Positions 1 through 6,851 of a stretch of DNA of 15,827 bases are shown here, in pieces. Origin of the DNA: Bacillota bacterium (GTDB lineage: Bacteria > Bacillota > Bacilli > Lactobacillales > Enterococcaceae); NCBI GenBank assembly GCA_023389005.1, contig JAEWFE010000073.1, positions 1-15,827 of the forward strand. The letters are read 5' to 3'. Position 1 is the first letter of the stretch. Each line of letters opens with the position of its first letter. The position numbers and the translations under genes were made by a program. The notes under the pieces were generated by a model. That model was not told the origin of the DNA. It saw only the letters and a list, made by a program, of their open reading frames with translations, and did no database searches.

Positions 1-10
1 AATAACCACC

Positions 11-51
11 CACCCCCAATCTAAGTGTGTTTAGGTTGGGGGTGTTTTTTT
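11..51 (+). terminator. Rho-independent terminator of a gene left of the window
   Basis: A 14-bp stem (11-24 with 31-44, one T-G wobble) closes a 6-nt loop and is followed by seven T (45-51). The T-run is on the plus strand, so it ends a plus-strand transcript coming from outside the window. The T-run overlaps the last codons and stop of the convergent prepilin peptidase gene. Confidence 0.9.
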
Positions 52-733
52 ACCAGAAATAGCTGATGTAAAGGCCGAGTGTCATAAATGGAATAAAGGG
101 AATCGGGGCAAAAGGTTGATGACAAAGGCAGTATTTCAATAAGAGATACAAAATGCCACTGCCACTCGCTACGACTAAAAGCATGCTGATTTGCTCAAGT
201 GTCAGCCAGGGGAACCATGCACAAGCCAACAATAAATCCCCCTGACCGAGATAATGCTGACTAGAAAAATGTCCCACAATACAAAGTAGTAAAAGTACGA
301 TAAAATGCATCGGATAAAAAGTTAATCCAGTACAAAATGCCAGAAACCAAAGCAATCCACTTCCACTAAAAAAAACAAAAGGATCCAATATTAAATAGAG
401 TATATCCGTAAAACTTAAGATAAAGGCACAACTTAACCAGCAAAAGGCGAGTAATTGTTGTGAAAAAATAGGCAAATTGGTTATTTTTACGAACATAAAA
501 CCAAAGACGATCTCCGCACACAGACTACTCCAGGGAATTTTTGCCTGACAATAACGACAACGAAATCGAAGGAACAAAACAGACAATATAGGCACCAAAT
601 CCTTTATTTTTAAGCGCTGATGACAATTTGGACACTGCGAGGGTGGGGCGATGAGTGATTCTCCTTGGGGTAAGCGACAAGCCATACAATAATAAAAGGA
701 CCCTAGACAACTTCCGATGATAAATGCGAACAT
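50..733 (-). CDS. Type IV prepilin peptidase (ComC/PilD-like, A24 family)
   Basis: Integral membrane aspartic peptidase that cleaves, and in some relatives methylates, prepilin-like proteins. In Firmicutes the substrates are usually the ComG pseudopilins needed for DNA uptake. The 227-aa product has the N-terminal domain with two cysteine pairs (C34/C37 and C59/C62, probable zinc site), then several hydrophobic helices. The active-site region is F-T-D near residue 110 and the family's G-x-G-D motif at 163-166 (GQGD). Length matches short Gram-positive ComC proteins. The ATG at 733 has an AGGAGG six bases upstream. A TATAAT hexamer on the minus strand (843-848) could belong to its promoter, but no good -35 is visible. 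No competence genes are nearby, so the link to competence is inferred from the family. Confidence 0.9.
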   Translation of the reverse strand: MFAFIIGSCLGSFYYCMACRLPQGESLIAPPSQCPNCHQRLKIKDLVPILSVLFLRFRCRYCQAKIPWSSLCAEIVFGFMFVKITNLPIFSQQLLAFCWLSCAFILSFTDILYLILDPFVFFSGSGLLWFLAFCTGLTFYPMHFIVLLLLCIVGHFSSQHYLGQGDLLLACAWFPWLTLEQISMLLVVASGSGILYLLLKYCLCHQPFAPIPFIPFMTLGLYISYFW

Positions 734-910
734 ACAAATCCTCCTTCAAGTAAAAAATGACCCTTCATGAGAATAAATACGCAAAATTTTCGAAAAAGCG
801 TTGCTAGATTAAAAAAACTTAATAATTCTAGAAAAATAAACCATTATATTTTACTTTTTTCCTGAAATGGATTATCCTAAACATGTAGTAAAGATTAGGA
901 GGCTTTTATT

Positions 911-1396
911 ATGGCAGTAGAAAAAACAAAAAACGTATTAAATCAATTAGTTGCGGACTTGAGTCAATTTTCAACAGTGATTCATCAAGTTCACTGGTAC
1001 ATGCGTGGGCCTGAATTTTTAACTTTACACCCATTAATGGACGAATACATGGATGAAATCAATGGACAATTAGATGAAGTGGCTGAACGCTTAATCACAT
1101 TAGGTGGCGCACCTTATTCAACATTGAAAGAATTCGCTGAAAATACAGGTATCAAAGATGAAGTAGGTAGCTATGATTTATCTATTCCAGAACAAATGGA
1201 AAAATTAGTTGCTGGTTACCGTTATCTTGCTGACTTATATGAAGAAGGTATCGAAGTTTCTGGTGAAGAAGGCGATGATGTGACACAAGATATGTTCATC
1301 GAATTCAAAGGCGCTGTAGAAAAGAAAATCTGGATGGTTCAAGCCAAATTAGGCCGTGCCCCAGAATTAAACTTAACAGAAGGCGTACATCGCTAA
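911..1396 (+). CDS. dps: Dps family DNA-binding ferritin-like protein
   Basis: Forms a 12-subunit cage that oxidises Fe(II) with peroxide and stores the iron, protecting DNA from oxidative damage. The 161-aa protein has the inter-subunit ferroxidase set in the expected spacing: H28, H40, D44, D55 and E59, within the H-W-Y-M-R-G-P-E-F and L-H-P-L-M-D-E-Y stretches and the following D-E-V-A-E-R. Length is typical for Firmicute Dps. AGGAGG at 898-903 is well placed before the ATG. The gene is a single unit, closed by the hairpin at 1427-1458. I looked for a PerR-type operator upstream and did not find a convincing one. Function is secure; regulation is unknown from sequence. Confidence 0.95.
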   Translation: MAVEKTKNVLNQLVADLSQFSTVIHQVHWYMRGPEFLTLHPLMDEYMDEINGQLDEVAERLITLGGAPYSTLKEFAENTGIKDEVGSYDLSIPEQMEKLVAGYRYLADLYEEGIEVSGEEGDDVTQDMFIEFKGAVEKKIWMVQAKLGRAPELNLTEGVHR

Positions 1397-1426
1397 GATT
1401 AGGCATAGAAAATAAAATAATTTTTT

Positions 1427-1458
1427 ACCGTTATCCAATTTTGGGTAGCGGTATTTTT
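1427..1458 (+). terminator. Rho-independent terminator after dps
   Basis: Ten-base-pair stem (1427-1436 with 1443-1452, including T-G wobbles), 6-nt loop, then a T-run at 1454-1458. It lies 30 nt after the dps stop and directly before the promoter of the next gene. Confidence 0.85.
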
Positions 1459-1464
1459 ATTATT

Positions 1465-1473
1465 TGCTATAAT
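1465..1473 (+). promoter_or_regulatory. Extended -10 promoter of the MFS gene
   Basis: TGCTATAAT is a consensus extended -10 element (TGn plus TATAAT). No good -35 is present at the usual spacing, which extended -10 promoters tolerate. Transcription would start near 1480, downstream of the ATG at 1475. That ATG therefore cannot be the start of the next gene, and the GTG at 1508 is favoured. Confidence 0.65.
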
Positions 1474-1507
1474 AATGAAAAGTTGGGTATTCAAAGGAGT
1501 GAAAAAA

Positions 1508-2740
1508 GTGCTGCAAAATCAATCTTTATCAAGGTTATTATTGGGTAGAATCTTAACAAATATAGCAGACAGTTTTATAAATATCTTGATTATTTGGTAT
1601 TTTAATGAACAATATCATTCGCCGGTGTTGCTTTCAGTGGTTTTTGCTGTAACTTCAGGAATCGATGCATTGTCATTTTTACTGGGTCCGTTGGTTGATC
1701 ACATGAAAGAACGAAGACTATTAATTACTAGTAGTTTATTTCAAGTCATAATTAGTGCGGGCTTGCTAGGAGTGGTGTTAGCTAAGAATCAATTACCCAA
1801 CCATTGGCTAGCAAGCATTTTAGTCGTGGGATTAGCGCTCATTTATCTCTTTTCATCTATTATCTATCCGTTAGAAACCAAAATATTACCTAAAATTGTG
1901 GATAAATCACAATTGGTTTCAGCAAATAGCTTATTTCAGCTAGCCTATAAGGTGTTGGATATTTCCTTTAATGCATTGGCTACGTTATTTGTGGCTTGGT
2001 TTTCTTTATCAGTGAATTTCCTATTGATTTTCTTTATTTTCTTTCTTGCCACAGTCATGTATCGCTATTTTAAAATCAAAGCTGATACGATAACAAATGT
2101 CCAATCCATTGCTACTTATCATGATTATTTTCAAGAATTGCTTTCGGGAGTACGGGTCTTAAGAAAAGCACCGCAAATCTATCAATTATTTTTACCCCTG
2201 GCATTTGTTAATTTCTTTTATGCAATATCATTAGTTGCCTTACCGATGTTCTCCAAATTGTACATTTCAAGTTCGTCGATAGGTTATGGGATTGTTCTAA
2301 TGACGAGTTCCTTAGGTGGGATTGTCGGAGCATTTTTTCTCAATCGTATCAAACTTGATATTGCTAAACCTGTTCATTTCATTGCTCTCATGATGTTGCT
2401 TTCAGGATTGAGCCAAATTGGATTTTCATTTTTGGCACCTATTCAGCCGATAGTCAGTTTGTCCTTGTTTTTCATGAGTAGCTTGACCATGAGTATGATG
2501 AATATTGTTTTTGTCACCCTAGAGCAGCAAAGTATTGAATCAGCCTATCTTGGACGCGTATCGATGCTTACTGAAAGTCTGATATCCATTATGATTCCAT
2601 TAGGGAGTTTGGTAGCTGGATTATTATTAAAATTTGTCCCTATTTTGTTGGCAGAATCCATGGAAGGTTTCGCACTCGTTTTAGCCTGTGGTTACTATCG
2701 CTTTATTTATCAAATACCAAAAAACGAACCTACTCGCTGA
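1508..2740 (+). CDS. Major facilitator superfamily efflux transporter
   Basis: Predicted 410-aa integral membrane secondary transporter with about twelve hydrophobic segments. The N-terminal pattern (L-L-L-G-R-I-L-T-N-I-A-D-S-F) and the charged loop after TM2 (D-H-M-K-E-R-R) resemble the MFS branch holding macrolide and enterobactin exporters (Mef/EntS-like), so it probably exports a small molecule; the substrate is unknown. An upstream ATG at 1475 opens the same frame, but the GTG at 1508 is preferred: AAAGGAG lies eight bases before it, whereas the ATG sits between the -10 element and the likely transcription start. The 3' end overlaps a convergent terminator shared with argH. It is a single-gene unit. 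Confidence 0.85.
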   Translation: MLQNQSLSRLLLGRILTNIADSFINILIIWYFNEQYHSPVLLSVVFAVTSGIDALSFLLGPLVDHMKERRLLITSSLFQVIISAGLLGVVLAKNQLPNHWLASILVVGLALIYLFSSIIYPLETKILPKIVDKSQLVSANSLFQLAYKVLDISFNALATLFVAWFSLSVNFLLIFFIFFLATVMYRYFKIKADTITNVQSIATYHDYFQELLSGVRVLRKAPQIYQLFLPLAFVNFFYAISLVALPMFSKLYISSSSIGYGIVLMTSSLGGIVGAFFLNRIKLDIAKPVHFIALMMLLSGLSQIGFSFLAPIQPIVSLSLFFMSSLTMSMMNIVFVTLEQQSIESAYLGRVSMLTESLISIMIPLGSLVAGLLLKFVPILLAESMEGFALVLACGYYRFIYQIPKNEPTR

Positions 2741-2767
2741 TATTTTCCAGCTGAGGAGGTTCGTTTT
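2721..2767. terminator. Bidirectional terminator between MFS gene and argH
   Basis: Eleven perfect pairs (2721-2731 with 2757-2767) continue inward through a mismatch into CTC/GAG and then GCTG/CAGC around an 8-nt loop. The stem base is AAAA on the left and TTTT on the right, so it can end transcription from either side. It overlaps the MFS stop codon and lies just after the argH stop. Confidence 0.85.
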
Positions 2768-2781
2768 CATTTGTCTGAGAA

Positions 2782-4152
2782 TTAAAGTTGCGCTTTGGCT
2801 GTATCAATTTGTTTTTGGACTTGTTCAAAGCCAGTACCGCCCAGTGAATGTCGGCGTTTGACAGCAGTATAAGAATCTAGTTTTTCGTAAATATCTTCCT
2901 CAATCAATGGGGTAATCGCTTGGTACGCCTCTAAAGGAATATCTTGCAAATAGTGGCCATTTTGAATGCATTGTAAGACCAATTTACCAACGATTTCGTG
3001 CGCTTGTCTAAATGGTAGCCCCTTGCTTGCTAGATAATCGGCTAATTCCGTTGCGTTGGAAAAATCTTTTTGCGTAGATTCTAGCATCCGTTCCTTATTG
3101 ACTTTCATCGTCGCAATCATACCACTCATAATATCTAGACTGGTCAAAATCGTTTCGGCTGTATCAAACATGCCCTCTTTATCTTCTTGCAAATCTTTAT
3201 TATACGCAAGCGGCAAGCCTTTCATCACGGTCAATAAACCAAATAAATCTCCGTAGACGCGTCCTGTTTTTCCACGAATTAATTCGGCCATATCCGGATT
3301 TTTCTTTTGCGGCATAATCGAACTACCCGTTGAAAAAGTATCGGTTAGCTCCACAAATTGATATTCATGACTGCACCATAAAATGATTTCCTCACAAAAA
3401 CGGGACAAGTGCATCATTAAAATTGAAGCATTACTTAAAAATTCTAAGATAAAATCACGATCACTCACTGCATCCAAGCTATTTTGATACACTTGTGAAA
3501 AGCCTAATTCCTTGGCAGAAAATTCGCGGTCAATTGGGAAGGTGGTCCCCGCTAAAGCCGCAGCCCCAAGTGGTGAAATATCTGCACGTTGCATATTTTC
3601 AGTAAAGCGTTGTTCATCACGCGTTAACATTTGATAATACGCCATTAAATGATGCCCAAAAGAAATCGGTTGGGCATGCTGAAGGTGAGTGTAACCTGGT
3701 GCGATGGTTTCGATGTGTTCTTGCGCTTTTTCAACCAATACTTCACGGAAATGATGGATTTTTGCCACAACTTCAGTAAGTACCTCTTTAAGATAAAGAT
3801 GCATATCGGTCGCCACTTGGTCATTACGACTGCGCGCAGTATGCAATTTTCCCGCCACTGGGCCAATTTCTTGATGTAAAAAAGTCTCCATATTTAAGTG
3901 GATATCTTCATTTTCGATGGTAAAGGTCAGCTCATTTTTGGCCAATTTTTCCTGTAAAGCTTCAAGACCTGCGATGATTTGCTCGCCTTCATTTTTCGTT
4001 AAAATCCCAGTATGTATCAACATTTTCACATGGGCCAAACTACCAATCAAATCTTGCTTGGCTAATTTTTGGTCAAATGGAATCGACGCGCCAAAAGCAT
4101 CAATCCAGGCTTCATTTTTCCCGTCAAATCGACCGCCCCATAATTTCGCCAT
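2782..4152 (-). CDS. argH: Argininosuccinate lyase
   Basis: Cytoplasmic homotetrameric enzyme that splits argininosuccinate into arginine and fumarate, the last step of arginine biosynthesis. The 456-aa product carries the fumarase/aspartase superfamily signature G-S-S-I-M-P-Q-K-K-N-P-D (about 276-287), holding the catalytic serine loop, the H-T-A-R-S-R-N-D-Q stretch (about 104-112) and the T-H-L-Q-H-A-Q-P segment with the catalytic histidine near 156. The ATG at 4152 (M-A-K-L-W-G-G-R-F) is chosen because AGAAAGG lies nine bases upstream and the protein then starts like its family. Upstream in-frame ATGs fall on or before that site. It follows argG by 63 nt in the same operon. Confidence 0.97.
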   Translation of the reverse strand: MAKLWGGRFDGKNEAWIDAFGASIPFDQKLAKQDLIGSLAHVKMLIHTGILTKNEGEQIIAGLEALQEKLAKNELTFTIENEDIHLNMETFLHQEIGPVAGKLHTARSRNDQVATDMHLYLKEVLTEVVAKIHHFREVLVEKAQEHIETIAPGYTHLQHAQPISFGHHLMAYYQMLTRDEQRFTENMQRADISPLGAAALAGTTFPIDREFSAKELGFSQVYQNSLDAVSDRDFILEFLSNASILMMHLSRFCEEIILWCSHEYQFVELTDTFSTGSSIMPQKKNPDMAELIRGKTGRVYGDLFGLLTVMKGLPLAYNKDLQEDKEGMFDTAETILTSLDIMSGMIATMKVNKERMLESTQKDFSNATELADYLASKGLPFRQAHEIVGKLVLQCIQNGHYLQDIPLEAYQAITPLIEEDIYEKLDSYTAVKRRHSLGGTGFEQVQKQIDTAKAQL

Positions 4153-4169
4153 TTTCTTCATCCTTTCTA

Positions 4170-4206
4170 AAAAACAACCCCCACCTGGCATAATACGAGG
4201 CAGGGG
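4170..4206 (-). terminator. Possible attenuating hairpin between argG and argH
   Basis: On the minus strand a CCCC...GGGG stem (4203-4206 with 4179-4182) encloses a second short CCT/AGG stem and is followed by TTGTTTTTT. The stem is short and interrupted. It could weaken read-through from argG into argH or mark an RNA processing point; it is not a strong terminator. Confidence 0.3.
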
Positions 4207-4215
4207 ATAAAATCA

Positions 4216-5421
4216 TTATTTGTCTAAACTTGCTTGTACTTCAGCATGGACTTTACTTGGTAGTCCCCAAAGTTTGATAAATCCAATCGCTGCATGTTGG
4301 TCAAAGGTATCGGCTGAAGTGTAAGTCGCTAAGTTTTCGTCATATAAACTATTCGCTGATTTACGTCCTTCAACAATGATGTTTCCTTTGAATAATTTCA
4401 CACGGACCACACCGTTCACATAGGCCTGGGTGCTCTTGATGAAGGCTTTTAAGGCATCAGTTAATGGGTTGAACCATAGTCCGTCATAGATAACTTGTGC
4501 TAGTTGTTGTTCCACGATTGGTTTGAAGTGGGCCAATTCACGAACAAATACTAAATCTTCTAATTCCTTATGAGCTTTCATTAAAGTTAAGGCAGCAGGA
4601 CATTCGTAAACTTCACGAGATTTAATCCCAACAAGACGGTTTTCGATATGGTCAATTCTACCTACACCATGCTCACCTGCGATATGGTTTAATTCCATGA
4701 TTAATTCTGCTAGGCTGTACGCTTTGCCATCTAGAGCAACTGGTTTACCTTGCTCAAAAGTAATTTCAATCACAGTAGGTGTATCTGGTGTATCCTCTAA
4801 TTCTTTAGTTAATGCATAAGCCCCTTTTGGTGGAGCAGCCCATGGATCTTCTAACACGCCACATTCACAAGCGCGTCCCCATAAGTTTTGGTCGATTGAA
4901 TAAGGGTTGTCAAGATTCATTGGGATTGGAATATTGTTTTTTTCTGCGTATTCGATTTCTTCTTCACGCGACCACTTCCATTCACGAACAGGCGCCACGA
5001 CTTTCAAGCTAGGATCTAAAGACTGAATGGCCACTTCAAAACGTACTTGGTCATTTCCTTTACCTGTACAACCATGTGCTACAGTCGTTGCCCCAACTTG
5101 ATGTGCTAATTCCACTAATTTTTTCGAAATCAATGGACGAGAGAGTGCAGAGACTAATGGATAAGAATTTTCATAGAAGGTATTTCCTTGTAAAGCAATC
5201 AAGGCAAACTCTTCGGCAAATTCTTCTTTAGCATCGATCGCATAAGATTCCACTGCACCGACTTGTAAGGCTTTTTCTTTAATGGCTTCGATATCTTTTT
5301 TCTCACCAACATCTAAGCAGCAAGCCACCACATCATAGCCCGCATCTGATAACCATTTAATTGAAACAGAGGTATCTAACCCTCCAGAATAAGCTAAAAC
5401 TAATTTTTCTCTCATATTCAT
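4216..5421 (-). CDS. argG: Argininosuccinate synthase
   Basis: Cytoplasmic ATP-dependent ligase joining citrulline and aspartate into argininosuccinate; its product feeds ArgH. The 401-aa protein shows the N-type ATP pyrophosphatase loop A-Y-S-G-G-L-D-T-S (10-18) and the G-C-T-G-K-G-N-D-Q-V-R-F-E block (about 117-129), both diagnostic of ArgG. The frame is open further upstream (to 5511), but AAAGG lies six bases before the ATG at 5421. The ATG at 5415 (M-R-E-K-L) is a possible alternative start. It is the first gene of argGH, behind a sigma-A-like promoter and operator-like palindromes. No other arginine gene is in view. Confidence 0.97.
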   Translation of the reverse strand: MNMREKLVLAYSGGLDTSVSIKWLSDAGYDVVACCLDVGEKKDIEAIKEKALQVGAVESYAIDAKEEFAEEFALIALQGNTFYENSYPLVSALSRPLISKKLVELAHQVGATTVAHGCTGKGNDQVRFEVAIQSLDPSLKVVAPVREWKWSREEEIEYAEKNNIPIPMNLDNPYSIDQNLWGRACECGVLEDPWAAPPKGAYALTKELEDTPDTPTVIEITFEQGKPVALDGKAYSLAELIMELNHIAGEHGVGRIDHIENRLVGIKSREVYECPAALTLMKAHKELEDLVFVRELAHFKPIVEQQLAQVIYDGLWFNPLTDALKAFIKSTQAYVNGVVRVKLFKGNIIVEGRKSANSLYDENLATYTSADTFDQHAAIGFIKLWGLPSKVHAEVQASLDK

Positions 5422-5458
5422 TTCTTTCCTTTCATCATTGAACTTCATCACGTGACTT

Positions 5459-5487
5459 ATCTTAACAAATAAACTTGCACAAATCAA
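5459..5487 (-). promoter_or_regulatory. Sigma-A-like promoter of argGH
   Basis: On the minus strand, TTGATT (5482-5487) and TAAGAT (5459-5464) are separated by exactly 17 bases. The start would be near 5452, giving a leader of about 30 nt before argG. It matches 4 of 6 consensus bases at each hexamer. Confidence 0.5.
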
Positions 5488-5509
5488 GCATAAAATTAAA
5501 TATTTATGC
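5488..5509. promoter_or_regulatory. Operator-like palindrome next to the argGH -35 (ArgR candidate)
   Basis: Perfect 7-bp arms GCATAAA and TTTATGC flank an 8-base AT-only centre. The palindrome abuts the -35 hexamer of the argGH promoter. Size, AT-rich centre and position are like ARG boxes bound by ArgR/AhrC repressors, but the arms are not the textbook sequence, so the binding protein is inferred. Confidence 0.4.
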
Positions 5510-5537
5510 AAAAACTCCTGAAAAATAATCAGTTTTG

Positions 5538-5552
5538 TGTATAAATTGTACA
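5538..5552. promoter_or_regulatory. Second operator-like palindrome upstream of argGH
   Basis: TGTATAAATTGTACA is palindromic at 12 of 14 paired positions. It lies about 50 bases upstream of the -35. Together with the palindrome at 5488-5509 it could form a paired ARG-box arrangement; that reading is inference. Confidence 0.3.
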
Positions 5553-5790
5553 GGTGTGTTTATGAGAAAGTTATTTAGATTTCGCTTACAATCGTTGCTT
5601 GTTCGCATTTTTATGCATTTTTTTTGTATAGAAATAATTATTCAAACCTATCTGATAGAAAATGAATGGACAACAAAATTTTTTTCTACTATGTATACGG
5701 CAAATCTATTTGTTTGAATGCTTCAAATGGGATTTTCTGAAAAATATTGTTCGTAACAGCTGTTTTTTTCATTTTTTCGTAGACTTTTTG

Positions 5791-5819
5791 TTGACAAGGC
5801 TTGCTTTTATCGATATTAT
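5791..5819 (+). promoter_or_regulatory. Strong promoter of rplM-rpsI
   Basis: Perfect -35 TTGACA (5791-5796), a 17-base spacer, and -10 TATTAT (5814-5819). Transcription would start near 5826, just before the leader structure. The 5553-5790 stretch before it contains only a short weak ORF that I do not call. Confidence 0.85.
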
Positions 5820-5832
5820 ATTAAATGGTATT

Positions 5833-5875
5833 GTTTGCCCCACGAGAGCCCCGGAAACTCAAGTGTATGTCAAAC
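5833..5875 (+). ncRNA. L13-type ribosomal protein leader
   Basis: In the 5' leader of rplM, GTTTG (5833-5837) pairs with CAAAC (5871-5875), CAC (5841-5843) with GTG (5863-5865), and GAG (5844-5846) with CTC (5858-5860), leaving a GC-rich loop and a small bulge. Firmicutes are known to carry an L13 leader at this position, thought to let the ribosomal protein regulate its own operon. The match is by position and fold; I could not run a covariance model. Confidence 0.65.
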
Positions 5876-5903
5876 ATTCAAATCGAATTGGAGGAAAATA
5901 AAA

Positions 5904-6347
5904 GTGCGTACAACATATATGGCCAAAGCTGGCGAAGTAGAACGTAAATGGTATGTCATCGATGCTACTGATGTTCCTTTAGGACGTCTTTCAACTGTAG
6001 TAGCTTCAATCTTACGTGGTAAAAATAAACCAACATTCACACCTCATGTGGATACAGGTGATTTTGTAATTGTTATCAATGCTGATCAAGTGAAATTAAC
6101 TGGTAAAAAAGCAACTGACAAAGTTTATTACCGTCATTCAAACTACCCAGGAGGATTAAAATCAATCACTGCTGGTGAATTACGTGCGAAAAACTCTCGT
6201 CGTTTAGTTGAAACTTCTATTAAAGGTATGTTACCTAAGAACACTTTAGGTCGCAAACAAGGCATGAAATTACATGTTTATGCAGGTGCTGAACATCCAC
6301 ATGCTGCGCAACAACCAGAAGTACTAGATATCACTAACTTAATTTAA
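5904..6347 (+). CDS. rplM: Large-subunit ribosomal protein L13 (uL13)
   Basis: The 147-aa protein starts M-R-T-T-Y-M-A-K-A-G-E-V-E-R-K-W-Y and contains the family stretches V-P-L-G-R-L-S-T, H-V-D-T-G-D-F-V-I-V-I-N-A and L-P-K-N-T-L-G-R. It ends P-E-V-L-D-I-T-N-L-I, as usual in Bacilli. The start is the GTG at 5904, with GGAGG eight bases before it; the same frame is open upstream, but that would translate through the leader RNA. It binds 23S rRNA early in 50S assembly. rpsI follows 15 nt later. Confidence 0.98.
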   Translation: MRTTYMAKAGEVERKWYVIDATDVPLGRLSTVVASILRGKNKPTFTPHVDTGDFVIVINADQVKLTGKKATDKVYYRHSNYPGGLKSITAGELRAKNSRRLVETSIKGMLPKNTLGRKQGMKLHVYAGAEHPHAAQQPEVLDITNLI

Positions 6348-6362
6348 TAGGAGGGAATTTCA

Positions 6363-6755
6363 TTGGCTCAAGCACAATATATCGGCACTGGCCGTCGTAA
6401 AAATGCAGTAGCTCGCGTACGTTTGGTACCAGGTACTGGAAAAATTACTGTTAATAAAAAAGATGTTGAAGAATATATTCCACACGCTGACTTGCGTGAA
6501 GTAATCAACCAACCATTTGCTGTAACTGAAACAAAAGGCGCTTACGATGTATTCGTAAACGTAAATGGTGGTGGTTACGCTGGACAATCAGGTGCAATCC
6601 GTCATGGTATCGCACGTGCATTGTTACAAGTAGATCCTGATTTCCGTTTAGCTTTAAAACGTGCTGGTTTACTTACTCGTGACGCACGTATGGTTGAACG
6701 TAAAAAACCAGGTCTTAAGAAAGCGCGTAAAGCATCTCAATTCTCAAAACGTTAA
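6363..6755 (+). CDS. rpsI: Small-subunit ribosomal protein S9 (uS9)
   Basis: The 130-aa protein has the S9 core (Y-I-G-T-G-R-R-K-N-A-V-A-R-V near the start, G-G-G-Y-A-G-Q-S-G-A-I-R-H-G-I-A-R-A-L in the middle) and the conserved C-terminal tail ending S-Q-F-S-K-R that reaches the ribosomal P site. The start is TTG at 6363 with GGAGG eight bases upstream. The C-terminus is intact although a mobile element begins just downstream, as expected when an element inserts at, and restores, the 3' end of a gene. Confidence 0.98.
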   Translation: MAQAQYIGTGRRKNAVARVRLVPGTGKITVNKKDVEEYIPHADLREVINQPFAVTETKGAYDVFVNVNGGGYAGQSGAIRHGIARALLQVDPDFRLALKRAGLLTRDARMVERKKPGLKKARKASQFSKR

Positions 6756-6780
6756 AATCCTTATTTCATGGGATTTATCG

Positions 6781-6813
6781 GACTCTTGGAGGGTATCCTT
6801 CAAGAGTCTTTTT
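6781..6813 (+). terminator. Terminator after rpsI, at the host-element border
   Basis: Twelve-base-pair stem (6781-6792 with 6797-6808, one G-T wobble), 4-base loop GTAT, then five T. It ends the rplM-rpsI transcript. Whether this hairpin is host DNA or brought in by the element depends on where the attachment core lies, which the window alone cannot decide. Confidence 0.92.
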
Positions 6814-6819
6814 GTATTC

Positions 6820-6849
6820 TTCCCACAAACTTCCCACATATTTGCCACA
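6820..6849. repeat. Three 8-bp repeats at 11-bp spacing (integrase arm-site candidates)
   Basis: TTCCCACA (6820-6827), TTCCCACA (6831-6838) and TTGCCACA (6842-6849) repeat with an exact 11-base period, one helical turn, so all face the same side of the DNA. They sit between the rpsI terminator and the integrase stop, where arm-type binding sites of tyrosine integrases are often found. The binding role is inferred. Confidence 0.6.
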
Positions 6850-6851
6850 GG

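Noticed and set aside
781..910. PerR-type operator or clear sigma-A promoter before dps
   Set aside because: Only poor matches were found; AT-rich runs give many false hexamers.
3056..4210. Plus-strand and other-frame ORFs inside argH
   Set aside because: They overlap a well-supported gene and have no ribosome-binding sites or recognisable products.
5562..5717. 51-codon plus-strand ORF between argG and rplM
   Set aside because: Weak ribosome-binding site, no recognisable protein character, and it lies in the regulatory space between two promoters.
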